Shown: positions 7,108-14,817 of the stretch, one piece after another
Layout: the number at the start of each line of letters is the position of its first letter
Position numbering within the stretch: the stretch's first letter is position 1
Source of the DNA: Flavobacteriaceae bacterium
GTDB lineage: Bacteria > Bacteroidota > Bacteroidia > Flavobacteriales > Flavobacteriaceae
Assembly (NCBI GenBank): GCA_021151665.1
Contig: JAGKWW010000037.1
Coordinates: 1 to 28,862 of the forward strand
Direction: 5' to 3'
DNA: 28,862 nucleotides
Notes under the pieces: generated by a model
The model's input: only the letters and a program-made list of their open reading frames with translations
Told to the model about the DNA's origin: nothing
The model's database searches: none
Position numbers and translations under genes: made by a program

Positions 7108-8130
7108 TTAGTCTTTATTTTTGTGCTTCAGTCCTTCAAGGTCGGCCACTATTTTAGGCAGGTTACGGAAATGCACATAGGATTTATTGAAGTCCGAATA
7201 AGAAAGCGCCGGCGTACCCTGTATCGTCTCTCCGTCAGGGATGCTTTTACCTACGCCCGATTGGGCCTGTATGCGTACATTGTTTCCAATATTGATATGG
7301 CCTACAATCCCTACCTGCCCCCCGATGATGCAGCTCTTACCGATCTTGGTAGAACCGGCCACACCGGTTTGTGAAGCGATAACGGTATTTTCGCCAATTA
7401 CAACGTTGTGCGCTATTTGTATCTGGTTATCAAGTTTTACACCTTTACGGATGATAGTAGAGCCAAGGGTAGCCCTGTCAATCGTAGTACAGGCACCGAT
7501 ATCTACATTATCTTCGAGGATTACATTACCAATTTGCGGAACCTTGCTGTACACACCTTCTTCGTTTGGCGCAAAGCCAAAACCATCGGAGCCGATAATC
7601 GCACCTGAATGTATTGTACAGCCTCTACCTATTTCGGTTTCGCTGTAAACACGAACGCCGGCAAACAGGATGCTGTTGTCGCCTATGGTCACGTTGTCGC
7701 CAACAAAAGTATTAGGGTAGATCTTTACGTTGTTGCCTATCTTTACGTTTTTGCCGAGATAGCAAAAACTTCCAAGATAAAGATTATCGCCGTAGGTTAC
7801 ATTTTCGGATATTACCGATGGCTGCTCAATGCCGGACTTCATCAGCTTTACCTGGTTGTAATATTCCAGCAGCTTAGAGAAGGACTTATAGGCATCATCT
7901 ACCTTTATAAGGGTTGTGGAAATTTCGCTTTCAGGTTCAAACGACCGGTTTACGATCGTAACCGTTGCCTGGGTAGAATAGATATACTGATTGTACTTTG
8001 GGTTGGCCAGAAAAGTGAGCGATCCTTCTGACCCCTCCTCTATTTTCGCCAGCTTGTACACCTCTGCCGCGGGATTTCCCACTACATCACCTTCCAGTAT
8101 CCCTGCTATTTGTTCTGCTGTAAATTTCAT
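7108..8130 (-). CDS. lpxD: UDP-3-O-acylglucosamine N-acyltransferase (LpxD)
   Basis: LpxD adds the second hydroxyacyl chain, at the 2-amino position of UDP-3-O-acyl-glucosamine. The 340 residues comprise the N-terminal uridine-binding domain (about 1-105), a hexapeptide beta-helix (about 108-300) and a C-terminal helix (SYSDFNKSYVHFRNLPKIVADLEGL). Catalytic His241 lies in IAHNVVIGENTVIASQTG, and GSDGFGFAP (180-188) is the usual motif. This is the canonical copy; the shorter relative at 3197-4126 has diverged. It lies between the HD-domain gene (23-base gap) and lpxC-fabZ (16-base gap). Assignment is certain. Confidence 0.98.
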   Translation of the reverse strand: MKFTAEQIAGILEGDVVGNPAAEVYKLAKIEEGSEGSLTFLANPKYNQYIYSTQATVTIVNRSFEPESEISTTLIKVDDAYKSFSKLLEYYNQVKLMKSGIEQPSVISENVTYGDNLYLGSFCYLGKNVKIGNNVKIYPNTFVGDNVTIGDNSILFAGVRVYSETEIGRGCTIHSGAIIGSDGFGFAPNEEGVYSKVPQIGNVILEDNVDIGACTTIDRATLGSTIIRKGVKLDNQIQIAHNVVIGENTVIASQTGVAGSTKIGKSCIIGGQVGIVGHINIGNNVRIQAQSGVGKSIPDGETIQGTPALSYSDFNKSYVHFRNLPKIVADLEGLKHKNKD

Positions 8131-8153
8131 CCCGACAAAAATATAAAATTATA

Positions 8154-9398
8154 TTAAATCCCTGCTTTTTCCAAAATTTGTTTTGGAAAGCACACATAAT
8201 ACTTGGTTACGGGCTTGCTGAGCGCCTTCAGGTTCAGCTGGTCGCTGGCTTCGGCAACGTCTTCTATGGTACGGTCTTTCCTCAATATATGTATAGGCTC
8301 ACCGGTTTTATTGTAGGCTTGGTTTTTTACCTTTCCGGCAAATACAAAATAACGCGCATCCTTATCGCTAATCCCGAACGCCACAGCTGCCATTTGCTGC
8401 ATCTGCACGATCTTTTCTTTATCCGGCTTCTCCGAACGAAGCCTGATCTTTAGTAAATCGCGGTTGATGATCATCCGGCACAATTCAGCGAGTACAAAAT
8501 CGTCGTGAAATTGCCAGCTTTTAATGCCGCACATAATATCGAAGTCATCAAGTAGCGAAAAGGTTTTAAGCACTTTCGCATCAAAATCTTCTTTGGTAAT
8601 ATCCTGCTTAAGGAAGAAGTGCAACGGTGCGCTGCAGGGCACTTCCTGGCCAAGCATCGTGAGTTCGCGCGCGCGTTTGAGTATACGCATTAGTGTCAGC
8701 TCGGCGGCTACGCTTGTTTTATGAAGGTAAGCCTGCCAGTACATCAGCCGGCGCGCCACGAGGAATTTTTCTACCGAATAGATACCTTTCTCTTCTATCA
8801 CAAGCTTATCGTCCTGAACATTCATCATCTGTATCAGGCGGTCGCTGTTAATGTTTCCTTCTGCCACGCCCGAATAAAAGCTGTCGCGCTTCAGGTAGTC
8901 CATCCGGTCCATGTCCAATTGGCTTGAGATGAGTTGGAGCATGAATTTACGATGGTACTCGCCCCTGAAGATTTTTATGGCTAATGACAGTGCACCTTTA
9001 AATTCTGAATTAAGGGCCTCCATAAAAACAAGGGATATGTGTTCATGGCTTACATCCTTCACAATACTGTGCTCCATGGCATGCGAAAAAGGGCCATGCC
9101 CGATGTCGTGAAGCAAAATGGCAATGCAAAGCGCGTTCTCTTCGTCTGCCGAGATGTCCACGCCTTTACTGCGCAGCACCTGAACCGCCTTTTGCATAAT
9201 ATGCATGCAGCCGAGCGCATGGTGAAACCGCGTATGGTGCGCGCCGGGGTATACAAGGTACGAAAGGCCCATTTGCGAGATACGGCGCAGCCTCTGGAAA
9301 TAAGGATGCTGGATAAGGTCGTAAATCAGGGGATTGGTAATACTGATAAAACCGTATATAGGGTCGTTGAGTATTTTCAGCTTGTTGATATCGCTCAC
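8154..9398 (-). CDS. HD-domain phosphohydrolase (dNTPase/SAMHD1-like)
   Basis: A 414-residue cytoplasmic protein of the HD superfamily, in the branch containing dGTP triphosphohydrolase and SAMHD1. The metal-binding set is complete: His59/60 (TRFHHALG), His97-Asp98 (LLHDIGHGPFSHAMEH) and Asp162 (SSQLDMDRMDYL). Family members hydrolyse nucleoside triphosphates or related phosphomonoesters; the substrate here is not known. The start is a GTG: no other start occurs before Met43, which is already inside the HD domain, and the protein from the GTG aligns with what I recall of the family N-terminus (INKLKILNDPIYGFI). A promoter element lies only about 14 bases upstream. It is the first gene of the lipid A operon, perhaps incidentally. 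Confidence 0.93.
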   Translation of the reverse strand: MSDINKLKILNDPIYGFISITNPLIYDLIQHPYFQRLRRISQMGLSYLVYPGAHHTRFHHALGCMHIMQKAVQVLRSKGVDISADEENALCIAILLHDIGHGPFSHAMEHSIVKDVSHEHISLVFMEALNSEFKGALSLAIKIFRGEYHRKFMLQLISSQLDMDRMDYLKRDSFYSGVAEGNINSDRLIQMMNVQDDKLVIEEKGIYSVEKFLVARRLMYWQAYLHKTSVAAELTLMRILKRARELTMLGQEVPCSAPLHFFLKQDITKEDFDAKVLKTFSLLDDFDIMCGIKSWQFHDDFVLAELCRMIINRDLLKIRLRSEKPDKEKIVQMQQMAAVAFGISDKDARYFVFAGKVKNQAYNKTGEPIHILRKDRTIEDVAEASDQLNLKALSKPVTKYYVCFPKQILEKAGI

Positions 9399-9411
9399 AA
9401 GAATTTTTTAA

Positions 9412-9419
9412 CAAATATA
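9412..9419 (-). promoter_or_regulatory. Promoter -7 element heading the lipid A operon
   Basis: The - strand reads TATATTTG, a perfect TAnnTTTG. The element ends only 13 bases before the GTG start of the HD-domain gene, so the mRNA would have an extremely short leader. The -33 region is not a good match. Confidence 0.6.
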
Positions 9420-9572
9420 ATAATAAAGCTACTTTAAGACAGGCGGAAATACACGCCCTGTAAGGAGTTTAACCGCGGTTTTGTAAAGGTAGTTAATTGC
9501 GCGTTAATCTATGCCGGCAGATTTTGACATTCCCCTGATTATTGCTTAATTTTATTATATAATTCGCCCGAT

Positions 9573-9863
9573 ATGAAAGCAATCTTCACCCTCGCGTTAT
9601 TCCTCGGCATGGCTGCAGCGGCATCTGCCCAGGAAACCATGGACCGGATGGACCAGCAGCCACAGCCTGTTACTCAAAAGCAGGTAGAACACGATGCGCG
9701 TAAGGCACAGGAGGAGCGGAAGCTAAATGAGGAGGCGGCCCAGCGGGAAAAAGAGAACAAGCAACAGCAGAAAAAGGAAAATGAGCAAAGCGCACAGTCG
9801 CAACAAAATACCAATGCAACCACAAGCGGTTCAAGAGCTTCAAACCGGCCTGAAAAACAATAA
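9573..9863 (+). CDS. Small secreted Gln/Lys/Glu-rich protein, function unknown
   Basis: The 96-residue product starts with a clear signal peptide (MKAIFTLALFLGMAAAASA, cleavage before QETMD). The mature part of about 77 residues is low-complexity and highly charged: PQPVTQKQVEHDARKAQEE, then runs of Glu, Lys and Gln, then Ser/Thr/Asn-rich. It should be disordered or a single long helix in the periplasm. No family is recognisable. A strong terminator follows at 9899, and TAATTTTA near 9548 could serve as a -7 element, so it is probably a single-gene transcript. The signal peptide plus terminator make it a credible gene; any function would be a guess. Confidence 0.72.
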   Translation: MKAIFTLALFLGMAAAASAQETMDRMDQQPQPVTQKQVEHDARKAQEERKLNEEAAQREKENKQQQKKENEQSAQSQQNTNATTSGSRASNRPEKQ

Positions 9864-9898
9864 TAACGTTATTTTTTGTTACTTAGGTTATTGAAGGG

Positions 9899-9930
9899 AA
9901 GGTCTGTAAATTATTTTACAGGCCTTTTTT
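9899..9930 (+). terminator. Rho-independent terminator after the small secreted protein
   Basis: The arms AAGGTCTGTAAA and TTTACAGGCCTT give twelve pairs (one G-T) around a TTAT loop, followed by a T run. It lies 35 bases after the stop codon. Confidence 0.92.
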
Positions 9931-10017
9931 CTTTATGGTAAATTCTTATTAAACAAGCGGATAGATATTTAGCATACTCTTACCATAGCGTTGGGACATC
10001 CCTTACGGTATCCGCTT

Positions 10018-10025
10018 TAATTTTG
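10018..10025 (+). promoter_or_regulatory. Promoter -7 element for the SDR gene
   Basis: TAATTTTG matches the TAnnTTTG consensus exactly. It contains the TTG triplet at 10023 that opens the longest reading frame, so that TTG is unlikely to be transcribed and the ATG at 10050 is the real start. A TTGG at 9991 is the nearest -33 candidate, slightly too far upstream. Confidence 0.65.
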
Positions 10026-10049
10026 AGAAAACAAGTAAAAAACATTGCT

Positions 10050-10868
10050 ATGGAAAATAGAAACCACACCGGGGAAACTGCCCTGATAACAGGAGCCACA
10101 AGCGGAATAGGCCTCGAGCTTGCACACTGCTTCGCAAAAGACGGCTATAACCTCATACTCGTTGCACGCACCCAGGAAGACCTCGAGGCAACAGCACAGG
10201 AACTCACAGCCACATACGGTGTTAAGGCCTACGGTATTGCTGCCGATTTAATGCAGCCCGGAGTACCCGGAGAACTGTACCGCGAAATAAAGGATGAAGG
10301 CATCCAGGTAGATGTATTGGTAAACGATGCGGGACAGGGCGTATGGGGTAAATTTGTGGAAACCGATCTCCAGAAGGAACTCGATATTATAAGGTTAAAC
10401 ATCGACGCAACTGTAATTCTTACCAAATATTTCCTGAAGGATATGGTGGCACGAAACAGCGGCAAAATATTACAGCTGGCTTCAACTTCAAGCAAGGCTC
10501 CAACTCCCCTTTTATCAGTGTACGCAGGTACCAAAGCGTTTATCTACAACTTTACACAGGGGCTTATCAATGAGCTGAAAGATACAAATGTAACCATGAC
10601 CGCCCTTCTGCCCGGCCCAACGGAAACCGACTTTTTCAACAAAGCCGGTGCAGAGCATACGGTGGTATACCAGGAAACCGACCTTGCCGACCCGGCTGAT
10701 GTAGCCCGCGACGGCTATGAAGCACTACACAAAGGCGAAAGCAAGATTATTTCGGGAATGAAAAATAAAGTGCAGACAGCTATGGGCAATTTTATGCCTG
10801 ACGAAGCGGTAGCCGAACAATACCGCAAGCAGATGGAGCCCAGCGAAAAGGAAAACCATCATAACTAA
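10050..10868 (+). CDS. Short-chain dehydrogenase/reductase (classical SDR)
   Basis: A 272-residue NAD(P)-dependent oxidoreductase with a Rossmann fold. The glycine-rich nucleotide motif is TGATSGIG near the N-terminus, followed by LILVARTQEDLE, an acid-free region that favours NADP. VNDAGQG replaces the common NNAG. The catalytic Ser and Tyr-x-x-x-Lys are in QLASTSS and SVYAGTKAF. The C-terminal part (LLPGPTETDFFNKAG) covers the substrate pocket. The ATG at 10050 is preferred because the upstream TTG lies in the promoter element. The substrate cannot be read from sequence. It stands alone between a terminator and a convergent gene. Confidence 0.93.
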   Translation: MENRNHTGETALITGATSGIGLELAHCFAKDGYNLILVARTQEDLEATAQELTATYGVKAYGIAADLMQPGVPGELYREIKDEGIQVDVLVNDAGQGVWGKFVETDLQKELDIIRLNIDATVILTKYFLKDMVARNSGKILQLASTSSKAPTPLLSVYAGTKAFIYNFTQGLINELKDTNVTMTALLPGPTETDFFNKAGAEHTVVYQETDLADPADVARDGYEALHKGESKIISGMKNKVQTAMGNFMPDEAVAEQYRKQMEPSEKENHHN

Positions 10869-10898
10869 CGAATAGGATTGTTTTGTGTGATACCTAAG

Positions 10899-10924
10899 CC
10901 TCTGTAGCCTTATTGCTGCGGAGG
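10899..10924. terminator. Putative terminator between the SDR and DUF4294 genes
   Basis: CCTCTGTAGC / GCTGCGGAGG form a ten-pair stem (two G-T pairs) with a CTTATT loop in the gap between two convergent genes. The flanking tails (TTTATTATTT on +, TTAGGTATC on -) are only moderately T-rich, so strength is uncertain. Confidence 0.6.
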
Positions 10925-10928
10925 TTTA

Positions 10929-11573
10929 TTATTTGCGCCAGTTGGCCGAAATGGCCGCATAATCTATCGGGATGGCAGGATCCTGCTTTACCAGCTTGCG
11001 GTCGCGGAACGCCTTTCGCAGAAAGCCTTCTATGTAGTAATCTTCAGCAACGGTAGCCGGATTATAGGTTGCTTTCAGGTCGAGGCTAAACATTTTAGCG
11101 ATCTTGCTGCTGTACCAGGCTTTCCACCCGCTCTTCTGCTCTTTGATCAGTTCATACGTTGTTTGCCCCGTCTGCCTGTAGATCAGTTTAATAAGCACCT
11201 GCCCGTCTTTGCGCGAAAGATTCTTAAGTTTTTGCTCAAACTCATCTTCCAGGTATTGCTGCACGATCTTGTTGTACTTTTTCTTTTCCCTGTCGGTTTT
11301 CAGTTTGGCCATATTGGCGTTCAATAGTGTAAGCCTGTCGGCCGCAATTTTAGCATAAGGATACACTTTCATTACCCTGCGCTTCAGGATGAGCAGCTGT
11401 TGCGCCTGAGCCGGAGACACACTGTCCTTTACGGTGCTGATAACGATCTCGTTCAGCTGCACGTCCATCATAATACTGTCATTCGCTACGGCCGTGGTAT
11501 CCTGAACAGGCACCTGGGCGCGCAAAAAAGGCGCCGAAAAAACAAGTAAAAACAAAAGCAAGTATGCCCTCAT
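10929..11573 (-). CDS. DUF4294 protein, exported
   Basis: A 214-residue protein with a signal peptide (MRAYLLLFLLVFSAPFLRAQ) and a DUF4294-type body. After an acidic spacer (residues about 25-45), a basic helical stretch (LLILKRRVMKVYPYAKIAADRL, then LKTDREKKKYNKIVQQYLEDEFEQKLKNLS) leads to the domain core DGQVLIKLIYRQTGQTTYELIKE and a C-terminal segment KSGWKAWYSSKIAKMFSLDLKATYNP. This family has no known function and is largely restricted to Bacteroidota. It is transcribed divergently from the M42 aminopeptidase gene, a pairing I recall from other flavobacteria. It is predicted to be periplasmic; the biochemical role is unknown. Confidence 0.85.
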   Translation of the reverse strand: MRAYLLLFLLVFSAPFLRAQVPVQDTTAVANDSIMMDVQLNEIVISTVKDSVSPAQAQQLLILKRRVMKVYPYAKIAADRLTLLNANMAKLKTDREKKKYNKIVQQYLEDEFEQKLKNLSRKDGQVLIKLIYRQTGQTTYELIKEQKSGWKAWYSSKIAKMFSLDLKATYNPATVAEDYYIEGFLRKAFRDRKLVKQDPAIPIDYAAISANWRK

Positions 11574-11592
11574 CAGCTTAGATAATTTGAGT

Positions 11593-11600
11593 CAAAATTA
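11593..11600 (-). promoter_or_regulatory. Promoter -7 element for the DUF4294 gene
   Basis: The - strand reads TAATTTTG, a perfect TAnnTTTG, ending 19 bases before the ATG. The 81-base divergent space also holds TATATTTT at 11631 on the + strand, a seven-of-eight match that could serve the aminopeptidase gene. Confidence 0.62.
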
Positions 11601-11654
11601 TACATTTATACATAACTAAATATTCTTATTTATATTTTAGCGAAAATTTTACCA

Positions 11655-12743
11655 ATGGCAACATCCGTCCTCAACGATGCCTCAATGGCATTCCTCGAAA
11701 AATACCTCAACAATGCATCTCCCACAGGCTTTGAATCCTCCGGCCAGAAAATCTGGATGGACTATCTTAAGCCTTACGTAGACACGTTTATCACCGACAC
11801 TTACGGCACCGCAGTAGGCGTTATCAACCCCGATGCTCCGTACAAAGTAGTCATTGAAGGCCACAGCGACGAAATTTCATGGTATGTAAATTATATTACC
11901 GACAACGGCCTTATCTACGTAATCCGCAACGGAGGGTCAGACCACATGATCGCCCCCTCTAAGCGTGTCAATATCCATACCAAAAACGGAATCGTAAAAG
12001 GCGTCTTCGGATGGCCTGCCATACACACACGCAACCGTGGCGGTAAGGAAGAGCCTGCAAAGCTGGAAACCATCTTTATCGATTGCGGCTGCTCTACCAA
12101 AGAGGAGGTTGAAAAGCTTGGCATCCACGTGGGCTGCGTGATCACGTACCCGGATGATTTCATGGTGCTTAATGAAAACAAATTTGTGTGCCGTGCTATC
12201 GATAACCGTATTGGCGGCTTCATGATCGCCGAGGTAGCCAGGCTGCTTCACGAAAATGGCAAGAAGCTTCCGTTCGGGCTTTACATAACCAATTCGGTAC
12301 AGGAAGAAGTTGGCCTTCGCGGCGCAGAGATGATCACGAAAACCATCCGGCCTAATGTGGCTATTGTAACCGATGTGTGCCATGACAGCACTACCCCGAT
12401 GATAGACAAGCGCATTGAGGGTGAAACCCAGATTGGCAAAGGCCCTGTTGTAACCTATGCCCCTGCCGTGCAGAACAACCTTCGCGAACTGATACTGGCC
12501 ACTGCCGAAAAGAATGAAATACCATTCCAGAGGCTGGCCTCATCGCGTGTTACGGGAACCGATACAGATGCTTTTGCTTACAGTAACGGTGGCGTGGCTT
12601 CGGCGCTGATCTCACTCCCTCTTCGATACATGCACACTACGGTGGAAATGGTACAGCGCGAGGATGTGGAAAACGTAATACGCCTTATTTACGAAACACT
12701 GCTGGTGATAGAGAATAACGAAACCTTTAGCTACTTTAAATAA
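11655..12743 (+). CDS. M42-family (M20/M42 clan) zinc aminopeptidase
   Basis: A 362-residue cytoplasmic metallopeptidase of the glutamyl/deblocking aminopeptidase family. The two-metal centre can be traced: His70 and Asp72 (EGHSDE), Asp183 (CRAIDNRIGG), catalytic and ligand Glu217-Glu218 (NSVQEEVG), Asp240 (IVTDVCH) and the C-terminal ligand His327 (RYMHTTVE). The region between (about 85-165) is the lid domain. Family members form large self-compartmentalising shells that trim peptides after proteolysis. The gene stands alone, divergent from the DUF4294 gene, and ends in a perfect terminator. The family is certain; the exact specificity is not. Confidence 0.95.
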   Translation: MATSVLNDASMAFLEKYLNNASPTGFESSGQKIWMDYLKPYVDTFITDTYGTAVGVINPDAPYKVVIEGHSDEISWYVNYITDNGLIYVIRNGGSDHMIAPSKRVNIHTKNGIVKGVFGWPAIHTRNRGGKEEPAKLETIFIDCGCSTKEEVEKLGIHVGCVITYPDDFMVLNENKFVCRAIDNRIGGFMIAEVARLLHENGKKLPFGLYITNSVQEEVGLRGAEMITKTIRPNVAIVTDVCHDSTTPMIDKRIEGETQIGKGPVVTYAPAVQNNLRELILATAEKNEIPFQRLASSRVTGTDTDAFAYSNGGVASALISLPLRYMHTTVEMVQREDVENVIRLIYETLLVIENNETFSYFK

Positions 12744-12769
12744 TAAAAGCACCCGAAGGTGCTTTTATT
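12742..12769. terminator. Bidirectional terminator between the M42 and ankyrin genes
   Basis: A perfect twelve-pair stem AATAAAAGCACC / GGTGCTTTTATT around a CGAA tetraloop. Its own A-rich and T-rich outer arms provide T tracts in both directions, and it serves two convergent genes. It begins within the aminopeptidase stop codon. Confidence 0.92.
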
Positions 12770-12798
12770 ACTGACTGATAACAGAGCCGTGGATGCGA

Positions 12799-13179
12799 TT
12801 ATGCGTTCATGGCTTTTTTTAGCGAATCTGCGGCCTGCTGGGCGTTAGACAATTCGGCATACTTAAGGGCGTTAAAGCCTTTTTCGTCTTTTGCCTTAAT
12901 GTCGGCACCGGCACTGATAAGCATGTTGATGATCTCTACGTTGTTGTAGCGGGCTGCAAGCATTAGCGGAGTAATGCCGTTAGAGCGCTCGTTTACGTCG
13001 ATACCATATTCAATGAACTTCTTTACGGCTGCCACATCGCCTTTAGCGATAGCAGTTGCAAGTGGAGTTGCTTTAGCATACATCCTTGCAAAAGGAGCTG
13101 CAGATTTTACAGTTGTAGCTGCTGAAGCTGTACTGAATGACACAAGTGCCACGGCTAAATAAATGATCGTTTTTTTCAT
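12799..13179 (-). CDS. Secreted ankyrin-repeat protein
   Basis: A 126-residue protein with a signal peptide (MKKTIIYLAVALVSFSTASA) and about three ankyrin units (residues about 37-120). The clearest are GDVAAVKKFIEYGIDVNERS, GITPLMLAARYNNVEIINML and ISAGADIKAKDEKGFNALKY. Ankyrin repeats bind other proteins; the partner is unknown. The product should act in the periplasm or outside the cell. The gene has a long upstream space (13180-13393) and no operon partner. Repeat identity is certain; the role is unknown. Confidence 0.92.
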   Translation of the reverse strand: MKKTIIYLAVALVSFSTASAATTVKSAAPFARMYAKATPLATAIAKGDVAAVKKFIEYGIDVNERSNGITPLMLAARYNNVEIINMLISAGADIKAKDEKGFNALKYAELSNAQQAADSLKKAMNA

Positions 13180-13348
13180 GATGATTGATTTTTATTGATG
13201 ATTGATACTAAATGCTTTTCAATGAGCAACGGTTGATTAGGCCGTTTGAAATAATAGACGCACACAACATGCAAAACGTTACGACATTTTTGAGTATTAA
13301 CGATTTTTTAACATTACTTATCTTGTTATGAATGCATAGCAAAAAAGC

Positions 13349-13376
13349 AAAAAGCCCTGCAAATGCAAGGCTTTTC
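13349..13376 (-). terminator. Rho-independent terminator of purC
   Basis: On the - strand the inverted arms AAAAGCC / GGCTTTT plus inner TGC / GCA, closed by a four-base loop, are followed by TTTTTGCTTTTTT. It lies 17 bases past the purC stop codon. The rest of the 13180-13393 gap shows only the AT-rich leader of the ankyrin gene. Confidence 0.8.
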
Positions 13377-13393
13377 TAATTATGTAAAGGCTA

Positions 13394-14341
13394 TTACCGC
13401 GCCAAAAAATCGTTTACATTTTTTTCTATCCGGGCTGTGATTTCGTCTGTATCAGCTTTGCCAAACTTCTCGCCTATTATATTTTCATAGAGTTCTATGT
13501 AACGTTCCGAAACGCTTTCCACATATTGCGGAGTCATTTCCGGAACCTGCTGCCCTTCCTGTCCCTGGAATCCGTTACCTATCAGCCACTGCCGCACAAA
13601 TTCTTTGCTCAACTGCTTTTGCTCTTCGCCTTTATTTTGCAGTATTTCATAACTGTCAGCATAAAAATATCGCGAAGAGTCGGGCGTGTGTATCTCATCA
13701 ATCAAAACGATCTTACCGTCTTTCGCGCGGCCAAACTCGTACTTGGTGTCTACCAGTATCAGTCCGCGCGAGGCAGCTATCTCGGTACCGCGCTGAAAAA
13801 GGTCGCGCGTATATTTCTCGAGCACCTGATAATCCTCTTCGTTTACAATTCCCCGGGTAATAATATCGGCACGGGAGATATCGCTGTCATGTTCGCCATT
13901 ATCCGCCTTGGTGGTAGGCGTAATTATGGGCGATGGAAATTTATCGTTTTCCTTCATCCCTTCAGGAAGCTCTACGCCGCATAGCAGGCGTTTTCCTGCT
14001 TTGTATTCTCTGGCAGCATGCCCTGAAAGGTAGCCGCGTATCACCATCTCTACCTTAAAAGGCTCGCACAGCTGCCCTACCGCTACATTTGGGTCGGGCG
14101 TATCGATAAGCCAGTTGGGTACGATATCTTCGGTAAGGCGCATGAACTTGGTCGCGATTTGGTTAAGGATCTGCCCTTTGTAGGGAATGCCTTTTGGCAG
14201 CACTACGTCAAAAGCGGATAACCTGTCTGTGGCCACCATAACCAGCAGCTCATCGTTGATATTGTAAACGTCGCGCACTTTGCCGCGGTACACGCTCTTC
14301 TGTCCCGGAAAATTAAAATCGGTTGTTGTAAGGGTATTCAT
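13394..14341 (-). CDS. purC: Phosphoribosylaminoimidazole-succinocarboxamide synthase (SAICAR synthase)
   Basis: PurC joins CAIR and aspartate, with ATP, to make SAICAR in de novo purine synthesis. The 315 residues match the longer family form. Typical segments are YRGKVRDVY (N-terminal phosphate loop region), MVATDRLSAFDVVLP, VIRGYLSGHAAREYK, LILVDTKYEFG and VLIDEIHTPDSSRYF. The ATG at 14341 gives a normal N-terminus. TATCTTCG on the - strand at 14365-14372 is a seven-of-eight match to the -7 element, so it may be transcribed separately from the lipoprotein gene upstream. Assignment is certain. Confidence 0.98.
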   Translation of the reverse strand: MNTLTTTDFNFPGQKSVYRGKVRDVYNINDELLVMVATDRLSAFDVVLPKGIPYKGQILNQIATKFMRLTEDIVPNWLIDTPDPNVAVGQLCEPFKVEMVIRGYLSGHAAREYKAGKRLLCGVELPEGMKENDKFPSPIITPTTKADNGEHDSDISRADIITRGIVNEEDYQVLEKYTRDLFQRGTEIAASRGLILVDTKYEFGRAKDGKIVLIDEIHTPDSSRYFYADSYEILQNKGEEQKQLSKEFVRQWLIGNGFQGQEGQQVPEMTPQYVESVSERYIELYENIIGEKFGKADTDEITARIEKNVNDFLAR

Positions 14342-14403
14342 GTTGTGTTGTTGTAGTTAAGGTGCGAAGATAGGAAAATTTCCCCGCCCCCTTTTACCGC
14401 CTG

Positions 14404-14817
14404 TTACTGCCGCGTATATTCTTTTCTATTCATTTGGGTTACAGGATTATGTGGCCGCAATTGTAATTTAGTCCCATTTAGCAGGAGTATATCCCAGTCA
14501 AACGAAGGATCGTTCGGATAAATTATAGTCAAAATGTCCCCGTTGACCGTGTAAGTACATTGGTAAGACTGTGTTTCGCATGGCACAGAATAATTTGAAA
14601 CTCTTACCTCACAGGTTCCGTTTTCCCGAAATACAAATCCTTCAGAAGACAAACACGGAGGAAGTGCAGTCTGGTCGGGTAAATCGGTTAACATCCACGT
14701 GCCGACAAGTACATGATTGCTTTCTAAACCCTTATTGTCATCTTTGCTACACGCCATACTAAGAGACAAAAACAGTAAAAGCGCTATTTTTACAAAGTTG
14801 CTTCTAATTTTAATCAT
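14404..14817 (-). CDS. Lipocalin-like lipoprotein, probably surface-exposed
   Basis: A 137-residue lipoprotein. The signal peptide ends in the lipobox SMAC with Cys23 as the lipidated residue, and the next residues SKDDN match the Bacteroidota lipoprotein export signal (Lys followed by two acidic residues) that sends lipoproteins to the cell surface. The mature part looks like a small beta-barrel of the lipocalin-like type (LVGTWMLTDL, FRENGTCEVRVS, DILTIIYPND), with four Cys that may form two disulfides. I choose the ATG at 14817: it overlaps the phoH stop by eight bases (ATGATTAA) and places the basic signal-peptide start correctly. The upstream start at 14844 lies well inside phoH. The ligand is unknown. 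Confidence 0.8.
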   Translation of the reverse strand: MIKIRSNFVKIALLLFLSLSMACSKDDNKGLESNHVLVGTWMLTDLPDQTALPPCLSSEGFVFRENGTCEVRVSNYSVPCETQSYQCTYTVNGDILTIIYPNDPSFDWDILLLNGTKLQLRPHNPVTQMNRKEYTRQ

